DNA of 64,000 nucleotides from Ephemerocybe angulata. Lineage: Eukaryota; Basidiomycota; Agaricomycetes; Agaricales; Psathyrellaceae. This document shows, piece by piece, positions 48,691 to 60,224 of this stretch. Below the pieces are notes generated by a model. That model was not told where the DNA came from, searched no databases, and saw nothing but the letters and a program-made list of their open reading frames with translations. Numbering within the stretch: position 1 is the stretch's first letter; each line of letters begins with the position of its first letter. The stretch lies in assembly GCA_013368325.1 (NCBI GenBank), contig JAACJK010000113.1, positions 124,001 through 188,000 on the forward strand, given 5' to 3'. The translations under genes were made by a program, and so were the position numbers.

Positions 48691-50186
48691 TCCTTCGGAC
48701 CAGAAAAGTGTGTTCCGGTGTCTCGAGGGTCATCGCCAGCCTATCAGGGGGCTCAAAGTTCGAAATCCAGACTCGGGAGGTGCAGCCTTCAACCAAGCAA
48801 GCGCTTTATTGGGACTCTCGCTAGCATGCGAGGGTCAACATAGCCAAGAACCGTCTCCGACCGTCGCGACTTGGGCGGGGATTATTGCTACTTGACCGAG
48901 CGTGCAAAACAGGGTGGAGCATAGAACCTCCCAGAACTAGGTATCGCTGCGCCTTGAACCTCGGAAATCGCTATTCAAATGGTCCAGTTTGAGGTCGGGT
49001 GTGCGGCGGCCTGGGTTGGGAAAAACTTGACGGGGGGCCCAGCCTTGCTGGCAATTGCAGGGCATTGTGTTTGACTGAGGGTCGTTGGGTCAACGTTGGG
49101 TAGACGATATCATCGAGAGGTGCCCGAGCATGAGAGTGCTTTGAATGTCCGGTGATTCGAGAGCCGGGGCTCTTGGAGACGGCGAGGATTTGTGGTTCGT
49201 CGAAGGTTCAACGACTCTGGAGCCCGGTCTGCTCAAGAAGGGCGTCGGCGGGAGGCAGAGCTTGAGGGGTGCATTTTCCTTCTGGTGTAGGAGGAGTTGT
49301 GGAAAGAGGGTTATGTCGACGCAAGAGTCCATTGGTGCGGTAGGACCATCGACAGAGGGTCGACACGGGAACCGGCAAGAAGGGTGGGCGGCCACACTTC
49401 TCAGTATCAAGTCACCCACCGACCCCAAGACGCAGACGAGTTTAGCTTGTCTCTGCTGCGATAATGAGGAGCCACGCACCATTTCCCCGCCAAGGCCACA
49501 ATCCAGCCCTTCAGTATGCCCTCCTGCCCCCAGCCTTCCCGCCGGTCCACTTGCCCCTTGAAACTCGCTTCGGGTTCGAACTGCTTGTAAAACTTGAGTA
49601 TAGTGATTGCCCGTCCTGGTTTGGAGGTTAATTACGGTCCTGGCAAGTCAATTCCCATTCCTACACTCACCGTGCTGCCGTCTAACCAAATTTGCAGGTT
49701 CAAGGACCCATCAACCTTTCCCACTTCCAGCTTCCCAGCGGCTGGCCATGGATCTTACCCCTTCTGGATGATTGTGCGCAAAATAACGCTCAGTCGTTCT
49801 TCACATCTGCCCATATCGAGCCCTCTATCCTGCCCTTTCGTGGCGGAATATGCCTATTTCAATTCGAGGGCTCGCAATCGAGTCCAAAGTGTCGTGCAGG
49901 GTGCTCCGTGGCCGAATTCGTTCTGACCTTCTGATTCGATCATCTGGCTTGAGCAAGGCCGGCGACCTGGATTGTACCCGTTGGACGGGCAGGGTGCTGT
50001 CGTGGACCTGTCCCTGGCCTTATTCGCTCCACCGGTCTTTGGCTGCTTTCTGGTCCACCACCACCACCGTCTCTTCCCTCTTTCCACCCCCTTTCCCTCT
50101 TCCTTCCACCTTCCTTCGCCTCGTTTCCCTTTCTCCTCTCCTACAAAACAGCATACAGTCTTTAACTACTCTATCTTTAATTCCCC

Positions 50187-50935
50187 ATGATCCTAACCTG
50201 CTCCCAGAGCTTTCCTCAACACCACCTTGGCATGACAGAGAAACCTCAGTATGAGAAAGTCTCTGTCCTGCCGCCAGCACGCAAACTTGAACGCTACCCC
50301 TCGTTCTCCTTTGCTTTGATGAATGGAAAAGGCGTGTCTGTGAAGCTTGAAGACTTTAGCGATGCCGTCTCGAGAAATATCCAGCTCGACATACCTGCTG
50401 GGTCCACGATTGCGCTCGCTGGAAATTACCCTTCTTCATCGACAGCATCGTCATCTTCAACAACTCTAAGGCAGAACGATTGGCTAATGGTGCGTTTCTC
50501 TGGTTTCCAGCTGGTGTCCTGAGAGGCTGAATGGGGCACCATGTTTACTTCTTGTTGTGTAGACCACCATCGACACCCGCTTGACTTATTCTGTAATATA
50601 CGACGTGAGTACGCTCTGATGTCCTTTTCCTGACCCTCGCTCACCTTTGCTTCCCCACCCACAGGAGAACGACGACGACGAGGACGGAGAAGATTATCGA
50701 AGCGAGACTGGGACCATCTTCGAGCCATGCGATCCTGTTGAGGAGGGCCTTCGGTCATCTCAGCAATCAAGTCGAAGTCTTCGAGGGGAAAAACGTTGGA
50801 ATCGGATTATGAGGGTTCGTTCGGTTTCTGCGTTGTGTCGAATACATGTTGACGCTTGCTGGTCTGTAGATCCTCCGCTCCTTGTCTCGCGCGTTTCGGC
50901 GGCTTCGTTCTGGGCCTCTCTGGAAGAAAGCTTAA
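50187..50935 (+). CDS. Orphan small protein, right-arm copy
   Basis: Exons 50187-50489, 50563-50604, 50665-50814 and 50870-50935 mirror the left-arm gene exactly (303, 42, 150 and 66 nt), giving 186 residues, or 171 from the ATG at 50232. Differences from the left copy are substitutions only, for example Ala to Ser near the start, Thr to Met in FALMNGKG, and Asn to Asp before IPAGST. No frameshift or stop has entered either copy and all six splice sites survive, which suggests both are functional or recently duplicated or converted. Function unknown; see the left copy for architecture. Confidence 0.75.
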
Positions 50936-52448
50936 TAGCCAACCCTCAAAGTAAAACGTCGAAGAACAACCGCGTATATGGGCGGTTAACCGCCCGAGAA
51001 CGAACTCTCCAGCAGAGGAGAGCATAGGGAACGTTCAACGAAGGCGCATGGGACTCACTGTATATTTCACCGGTCTTGTCTTCACATCCTTCCCTTTCCT
51101 TCCACGTCCTGGCGTCCAGGTGGTCTTGCTTATTTGACCCAAATCATCGGCGCCCATCCTCAAGGACACAGCTCCCCATTCACTGTGGCTCACACGTAGC
51201 TCACACGTTTACTGGCACATCACGCATATTCAAAACACGGGCTGGGCTTGAGACCGTTGAACAGCTGCCGGTCTTCGCGTTATTTATCCTCTTTCTTCTG
51301 GTTGTCGTGTTCTATGGTGGCTGGACTTTCTTGCATATGTACACGTTGCGACTGGTCGTTCCATCTGACCCTCTTGAGCTTGAAGTGCTGTCGTGTTGTA
51401 AATAGTCGTTTCTCCCTTGAAGCGGGGATTATATATACTCAAGTCGGATTCTTGTCGATGTTGCTTGGACTTCTGGACCTGCTTCTCAGGTCGATGTGGC
51501 GGCTGATGGAAAGCTTGTTCGATAGGCTTCGTGTTTCTTGATTCAGAATCTTGAGGTTTCACTTAGCCGTATGAAGGATTCAAACAACGAAGGCATCTAT
51601 TCGACTGGTATCGTAACTGTAAGTTGAAAGCGGACGAAAGGGGAGGAAATTATAGATATGTATCTGGCGGCCCCCAAGGCCCACCGACGCCCGACGTTCA
51701 ATGGTATGATTGACAGCGGTGAGGCAGGAAAGGACTGAATGCCATGGAAGCTCGGCAAAGAATTTGGAGAGAAGGGGGTAAAGCGAAAGCTAGAAAGCTA
51801 ATTTGAACAGCGCGCGTTTAGAAGGGAAGGGGAGGGAAGAGAGGGAAGGAATGGAGCGTGGGAGAGTACCGAACCGACGCCCAACGTCGGGATATGAACA
51901 CGTCGGTGAAATGGCGTGACTCGGTGTGCCATGTGGGCGGGTGGTGCGGGAAGCGTCGGGACCCAAGTCGGGACCGCGTGGTTGCGAGTTCATATCTCCG
52001 TTTGGCGCTGACGGCGGGCACGGTCGCCGATGTGAGAGCTACGACTCGGCGTGAAGGCCACATATATCCACTCTCCATTCTTACATCTAGGTCATATTGT
52101 TTGCCTTCAAGGTGGCTGTGAACAGAGGTAACAACATGGCTGAAAGAGAATTTCAATTGCCAGCCCCAACACATCGCGCGTTCAATTAGCCCGATCACGC
52201 CTCAAAGGTCATCGTACAACTCCCTTGTCAACAACATGAACTCATAAGGACCTGGAACCGAGATTCTGCCTCACGATACGCGGAGAATACGCGTACCAGG
52301 AACGAAGCATTCTAAGCGCCCATTTTCTAACTCAGCTCTCCAGGACGAGTTCGGCGCTTGATCACTGCATCAATTTTCTAAGGTTAGGGTCATTCTGCTT
52401 TATCCTTAACCACCATCATCCGCAAAGACTCAGTGTCTGTTTCCGATA

Positions 52449-53258
<810 letters not shown>

Positions 53259-56200
53259 CCGTTGAAGAATGCACCATGAAACGCCACACGGAGCCTTCCG
53301 CCTCGGGACAAGATCTAAGCGATACCTACCCAAGGGTTTCTCGTATCGAAGGAATCCCAGGTTGGTGGGGCTGGACGAACTCTTGGAATCCTAGACCACT
53401 GCTGCAATCTGACTTGGCCTTTGACGGGGGTGATCCAGCCACCATCGATCAGGTATACTTGCACTCGAGGAAGAGCGATTCGGAGGCAACGGAATTACTT
53501 GAAATTCTCGAGTGCCACTGATTGAACTGCAGGGTAGTCGTTCTACTGCCTCGCAGCCGACTGAGGTCGCGCGGTCACGTCTCAAGTTTGTGGCCCTTGT
53601 GAGGAAATGATCTTGCCTGGGCAGAAATGGCCGTCTGGTTCATCAACGTGCCCGAGTCTATGCTGGTTACCAACTGGTTACCTTGACCACTCGGCCACCC
53701 TGGCCTCCTGAAGGAGTATTCCAACCACTATCTTTGGACCCCGCTGGCTCCGGCGTCGAACTCTCATCTTCCCTTATGTGCTACAGTATCATGCAGTGGT
53801 ACTATACAGCAGTATACAGCGCGTGGGCTCTCGTTGCTTCGGTCCCGAATCCCTGGCGTTATCTTTCTGCTGCCCTATGATCTGGCCATCATGTGTCAGT
53901 CAGGTGCAACTCAGTTCTCAAGCTTTACATCTGAAGTCGCAGCTTTCAATCAACTGCTGGGGCGGATTGGTGGGGCGTAATCTGCGCATGGGAACATGAT
54001 ACCTTCGCGTCAGGATGGGTGTGGCAAAAGGTGTGGATTTGGGGTCGGGGTTGTTGAGCTTCGAAACGAGGTGCGCTGAAGGTTCGTTGCGCTTGAGGCA
54101 TCGCACTCATTCCCCAAACGCACACGCTTCGGAGTCTTGCTGAGGTGGATGGGCGGGTGCACCCTCAATCCCAGAGGCATCATAATCTCCATCGCTCGTT
54201 GAGGTTGAGAGGATCGCCTACCCTCCATGGATCTCAGAGAACTACGACGCCCCAGTGGCATGTTACCCAAATAGCATCTCCCTACCCAATTCCTAATGCT
54301 CTGGGCATGAGCAGGACATACGTCCTGGTTATCCTTCTGTCCGCTGGACCCCGACTGTCTGAATCCTGTAAAGGAAGGACATAAGACTGCTCTGAACGTG
54401 TTGAGCATTAGATCATATGTTAGAGTTTGGAGCTCTCGGGGCTTCGATTGGTTTAGCGCTGCGAGATGGTATCGGGGGTCACAGGACATGCCAGTAAGCG
54501 ATTCAGCAGTTAGTTCCAGCGGGTTTAAGGGGAGAAGAAGGGTCCGCCTCATCGCGCTCCTAGGCTCTCGTCTCCCTTCCGCATTGAATATATGTATCAA
54601 TATTAATACTTATAATTAGACGGTCGGGGTACCTACTAAGTCGCCGAGAACGACTCAGACTTTGGTACGATTCTAATTCTAGCTCGGCTGTCCTTTCTGG
54701 GCGTTTGCGCATGGCTTTCCTCCTATATCCTTTACGCATGCAGTGGCGTCACCGGGGTGAGGTATCCTGAGGTTGAAGGGGAAAACATGACTGGCGACCC
54801 GTGTGCTGTATCCCCTATCATCTACTCTTGGTTGTGGAGGCCGGCGGTTCGCTTCCTGTATACCCTGCTATTCACCCGCGTCTATGTGATGAGGATACTA
54901 ATATATTGAAGCTCCCTAGGATCTTCGCTTTTGGAACCGACTAGTAGAAATGAATTCGAATAAATGACTCGGCGTCAGGTAGTCATCGTGTATGGTCTAG
55001 ACGACCGTAGAGACGAAACTGAAAGATTGTTGACCATGAGCTTCGTGTAACAGTGCGAGGGTAGCCCAGCTAAATTGATGCTCCCCAAAGTACACTAATA
55101 GTATAAGCAATAGTATAGAGTGATCGGATTGGGCTTATCTTTTTGGCTCGACCTAGCTGGATGGAAGCGTGCCAGGTACTTATATGGCAATGACGCACCA
55201 GAAACCAGGTTAACGCATTCCAAGATTATCGGTTTGATCATGGCACGAGGTGCGTATAGAGCCTGGCAGTACTCCACAGTCTTCCAAAACCTTGTGACAC
55301 TACCGCCCGCCGGCAAGTACGCCTTCACAGGTTCATTATCGTGGGTCTCTTGATCACATCTCGATGTAGATCCTGTACTATAATTCCTCCACAAAGGCTC
55401 CCACTCCTTGGTAATCCTCAGGTACCGGCGGTAAAGGGGAGTTTGGCAGTCACCCGACCACTGGGGGGGACTTCGAAGCCCTGGTAACCCCACAGGAAGC
55501 CTCGGGTTGTGGAAACGTATGTTGAAAGTAGGAACAAGCTTTTCTCCTCGGAAAGCTCCCGTTCGTGCCTCGTTTCAAGCGTCCTGGGTGGGATTGCTGA
55601 GTTTGCTGGGACAGACGAGCCATTCTGGTTAGATGATTTGATTGAATAGGCTTCTCAACACTCTGGTCTTCCCTCCCAATGTGGTGCCGCAAAGTACCGC
55701 CGGCAGCTCGGTATCTAAGTGAGTGATCTCCACATCCGAGGACTTGCCCTTTTTGGACTTTCATATTCCTTCCCTGACATCCATGCCAGAAACCCCGGAA
55801 AAACATCTCTTGGGCTGCTGGGCGGATAATTGTGCTTGTAGGGTTGACCGTCATCGATAGATTCAATGACGGTAACGACTATGGGGCTCGACAATATCGA
55901 ATCGAACAGCGTCGTGAACGTCGCAAGCTCCAGCTGGCTTGAACCTCCAAGTTAAGCCTCAATTCTAGCTCTAGTCGTTCCGATTGGAAATCATCTCGCA
56001 ACTACGCTTACCTCGTCGATGAGGATTTGCACAATGTAACCCTGCTGCCATCGCCAGGGGGAGGTTATACCGCGTCGTTTGGACCTCAGCGGGACGAAGT
56101 GATTTCTCGAGGGTTCTCACAGGGGACGAGGTCACCCCACTAATACCCCGGGTTAATGTTGCCAGGCCGAGCGCCCATGTAAACGAACCGATTGAGCACA

Positions 56201-57680
56201 GCACTTATACTGGCGCGAACGTGGTCAAGGGCGCAGACGAAGGGGATGCGGAGAAGGGCATGGCACGCAGGTGCACTTGCCCGGACAAGATCCCATTCGA
56301 CGACAATGAGCGACTCATTATGAAGGGGTTGTGCGATGTCCATTGTCCATCGCTTCTATTGATTTACCGACCACCCCCTATGGTAGCTTATGAGCCGCAG
56401 GGCATTACAGTGAGCAATTTATTGGGGCTCTTATTTTTACATTGGCTGATGTCCAGTGTCTTAGATCTTCGTCATGAATGCCAGCATGGGCTCTGTACTG
56501 TATGACCTTTTGCTTATTACACTCTAGTTATTATTATAGACCCATCACCGCATGTACATTCGCCACTCGAAGTTGCAACCGTTCGTAGTGCCTTGCGCTC
56601 AGAGCTCATCAGCCCTGCGGTACGTGCCTTCAATAATCAGATCAGAACCGCTGAACAAGTGTATCCGCATTTCATAGGCATTCACCCGGCTTCCTAGAAG
56701 CGCCTGGGGCTCGCTTGAGAAACGACGTACGCCGCTACGCGAATCGCGGGGCCGCACCGCCATGACAAACTACCCGACTGTCCTGTAAGTAAGATCGTTG
56801 CCACTTCGTGAACGCGTGCGCGTGAACCCCAGTCGGTAAATATCATATGCATATACTCGACTCTCGAGTACACCTTCCCCCTGTGGTCGAAGTAATATCG
56901 AACAGTGCGAATTCTTGTAGCCAGCCAGTGTAGCTGCTAAGTATATCGCTTGGCCAGGCTGCGTACTTTTGTCGGATAGAGACGACGATCGTGCGACAAT
57001 CAACAACCCTTCCTGTGATACGTCGTTTATGTCCTCGGTCAGAGAGGCACGCAAGGGCACGCACTACTGCCATATCCGATCCGGTGTAAACGCGGAAGAC
57101 GAGAGTTGCATCATACAGCTGACACGTTCTGCTTGGGGTACCGGAGCCAATGCTTCTTCTCTTCTTGCATCGACAGTTCTTTCAGAGATATTTGCCGGAT
57201 TGGGAGACGCGGGGTAGAAGATCTCGGATTTCTTCTCTTTGAATCCTAGGAAATCCCGGGCTTATAGGTCCAGTTGTGCGTGGCTTAACATAGGTTGTCA
57301 CCCTGGGTGAGGAGGTTTGATGTGATGGAAAACATATTGCTTCTCGTCTGCCAATTCCTTCGCCGCGGGATTGAGCTGTTATTAGAGTGGGCCCTAGGTC
57401 GAGACGCTTATCTGCCGCGGATGTTCTCAAGAAGTTGTCATTGATCCAGTGGCCGTAGGCAGTTATTCTGGTCAGACAGCGGTAAGGCCTTGGTGACGAC
57501 AATGCGAGGTTAATTGCCGCGGTAAGTCATGAAGCCACAGATAGGGAAGAGCACGTTTTTTGGATATAGTTTGAAGGGTCACGACGATACTGGACATGCT
57601 AAGAGGTATATGTATATCAGAAAGAAAGAAAGGGAAGGAGAAAGGAAGAGTTATCAAAACTATCGAAACGCGTCGCGTGC
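53259..57680. other. Gene-poor region, 4.4 kb
   Basis: No gene is supported. Short frames (for example 53255-53521 + and 54600-54010 -) have no domains or consistent splice sites. Two AT-rich patches with TATTA words occur near 54585-54620 and 56510-56540. A tRNA-like box A word occurs at 53681-53698 (minus strand), without the rest of a tRNA. Both flanking genes end here, so this is likely accessory or degenerate DNA. Confidence 0.4.
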
Positions 57681-60104
57681 TTAGTGGGCCGCCGCCGTAC
57701 CGTCGGGTCTATGGCTGGCGGATTCAAAGACTTGCTCGACCTGATCGCGGCGGAGCCATTTCTCCTCAGGCGTAAAGTACCAACTGATAACACCGAAGAT
57801 GGTAACTGCCCCGAATATAACGCAAGCCTGGAATGAGGATCAGCGCAAGCTCGCATCACCGTGCAGATCAGACTTACGAAGTTAAAGGTCTCGGACGTAA
57901 CGGGAAAGAAGAAAGGTGAAAGCATAACCTGCGGCAATTGTTAGCTAGATACCGCAACGTATGCGAAGCGCGGTACTCACGGCGGTTATGAGCGCACACC
58001 AGAGCGCTACGACTGCATACATCGCTTTCCTGAACTTGCCGAGGTAGAAGTACGAGCCTTGGAAGTGATCGGGCGTTTTGGTCAAACGAAGGAGGCCAAT
58101 CAATCCGTAGGCCGCAATGGTTGGAACACCGCCAGCAGAGATCAAGGAGTAGAAGGCGACTTGGCTGGGCAAGATGGTGCACAGGATCGCTGCACCAAAG
58201 ACGTACATGACGGTGACGGCGTTCCTGGGTTGCCCTTGATTATCAATCTGACCAATCCAACCAGAGAGGGGAAGCACTCCATCTCGCGCAACCGCAAAGA
58301 TTAGTCGCGATGCAGCAACAATGGCTACGCTCGTATTCTGTACATATGGTTAGATTGGCTACATCGAGTTGGGATAGAGAAGACAGACCAGGATAAGTCC
58401 AATAATGGCCAATACGGTCATGAAGATACTTGGCCCCTTGCCGAGAGCGAGTGCATAAATCTGGACGAACGGTTGCGGGGCAGACAAGGAAAACAACGTG
58501 TCGAGGTCCGGGGTGCAGAACAGAAACAAGATGGTCGTCGCAAAACCGAAGATACCGGTAGCGAGAGTGCTGGTTACGATGCCCTTTCCGGCTACAATTC
58601 TATTGAAAGTTTAGCAGCTTTTTTTGTATGATCTTTTTAGTTCTTCTTACCTTGCGTTCTTGGTTTCTTCAGCGATATGTCCCGATGCATCGAAACCTGT
58701 CAGCGTACCGGCCGTAAAGAGGCTTGAAGATGGTTAGCGGTGAGCAGACAAGCACAACCAGACTGTCACCTACAAGGATAGAATCCAATTCCAAGCTGGG
58801 GGAGCACCGGTGCCATTATCTAGAATGCGGATGAGGAAGTGGTCGAATCCCGTAACACAACAAGTACACGTACAGGTCTGGGTGAACACCTCCTTAGCTG
58901 TCCTCAAGCCATAGGTCTTAGAAACACCGATCGGCAGCCAAATGACACATAGCAAAAAGTCGACGATCATCAAGCCCATGGAGAACTTGAATACGGCTGA
59001 GTAAAGTCGAGGTGGCAGGCGGTTGATAGCGATAGCAATGACTAGAATAACTTCAGAAATCACCCATACCAAGGCGCGCCACTTGACATTCCCGATGCTA
59101 ATTCCGCCCGGAAACTCAACCTCCCAGACAGCAAGTTGGGAGACCAGGTAATTGGCGGTGGTCTGAGGCCATGTTAGATTACGTCCACGTTCACTAATTT
59201 GATTTAAATCACGTACCTGGCAATTCCCAGCTGCGAAAGTCATCCAAGCTGTGCATGACCACCAAGCAACAATAAACCCAACGAAGCGCGCATGCTTCGG
59301 GCCCGCGCTCTCCGCCGCCCATATGTAGATGGACCCACTGAGGGGCAGAGCAGAGCAAATCTCAGCAAGAACTAAGGCCGTGATCATCATGAAGACAATC
59401 GTGATGAGGAAGGATGACCTAGAGGTCCGATGTTAGAGCAAGGAGCTATATGGATCTGCAGGTAGCTGTACCATACGGCGGCGGGACCTCCTGCCAAGAG
59501 ACCGAGGAAAAGACCAGTTCTAGACCAGCGGTGAGTATTGACGTAGACGCTTAAGAGTAAGAGAAAATTTGGTAGTACCTGACACCGCCGATGAAGTTCA
59601 TGGCACAGAAGCTTGCGGCGAAACTCTCGAGGAGATGCCATGTTCGGTGGAGTTGCTATACGTTTCAAGTCAGATGGGAGAGGGGAAAAGGATGGACAGG
59701 AAAGTTAGGTAGAATGCCATACTTGATTATATCCAAGATTCCTCTGGGCGGTTAGAAATTAAGAGAGGTTAGCCACGAACGAGGAGAGAAGCGGGAGAAG
59801 ACGATAACACTGGGGGCTTCCCTACGCAGGTATGAGCGCTGTTCAGGTTCAAGCGGTATAATCTCAATCCTGCCTTGCTACTCTTGCCCACGCAAGCACG
59901 GGCAAGAGCACAAGGTCAGGATACCCGCAGCCGTTCCAGTTGTTATCCAAAAGAACGTTACCAAACACGCAAATCCAATGCGTGGAGACTTGCACCCAGG
60001 CCACGCAGCTATGGTATTACCAGCTGGAGTTCGTCCTGGTCGACGGCGGGACCGTCGGGGGCATCCTTGAAGTCGACTTTAGAAGCGTTCGCGTCGGTAG
60101 ACAT
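57681..60104 (-). CDS. APC-superfamily amino acid/polyamine permease
   Basis: Twelve exons (60104-60021, 59743-59723, 59655-59579, 59519-59472, 59418-59217, 59162-58874, 58819-58774, 58722-58651, 58599-58389, 58337-57981, 57928-57878, 57827-57681) give 534 residues. The order of features fits fungal GABA/choline/polyamine permeases: a short acidic N-terminus, SFAASFCAMNFIGGVRTG (helix 1), LAEICSALPLSGSIYIWAAE, GFDASGHIAEETKNAR (hallmark loop), and about twelve hydrophobic segments to FTPEEKWLRRD near the C-terminus. Substrate cannot be assigned. Exon 2 has just 21 nt, and intron 1 (277 nt) is five times longer than the others. It should sit in the plasma membrane or vacuolar membrane. Confidence 0.9.
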
Positions 60105-60224
60105 GGAGAGCGAGCGGAGGGAGAAAAAGGAACAGAGATAAAATTGCACATGTGCTACTACTTTTATCGGTAGATCAGTTCTTAGTCATCAGGCACTCAT
60201 GGCCCCCCGTGGCGGTGCCCCTGA

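Larger units (their letters stand above)
47285..52398. repeat. Right arm of the long inverted repeat (about 5.1 kb)
   Basis: Reverse complement of 16505-21391. It carries about 145 nt (52025-52169) absent from the left arm, and smaller extra blocks near 48780-48840. The outer end lies 50 nt from the TAD2 start codon; the inner end is at TAAGCGAGTTTTGC (47285). The part holding the orphan gene is much better conserved than the 47.3-49.5 kb part. Confidence 0.92.

Noticed and set aside
51076..51405. A 109-codon frame with a hydrophobic segment after the right-arm orphan gene
   Set aside because: The left arm carries a one-base indel inside the hydrophobic stretch, so the frame is not conserved; more likely 3' UTR or non-coding.
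16505..52398. The inverted arms as terminal repeats of a giant mobile element
   Set aside because: The arms contain no transposase, recombinase or reverse transcriptase; the enclosed genes are conserved housekeeping genes; no target-site duplication is visible.
53681..53698. tRNA-like box A (GTGGCCGAGTGGTCAAGG on the minus strand), suggesting a Ser/Leu tRNA or a SINE
   Set aside because: No box B (GGTTCGANTCC) or pairing acceptor stem could be found downstream, so at most a decayed fragment.
54010..54600. A 196-codon reverse open frame in the 4.4 kb gap
   Set aside because: Composition is irregular and no homologous feature or splice context supports it.
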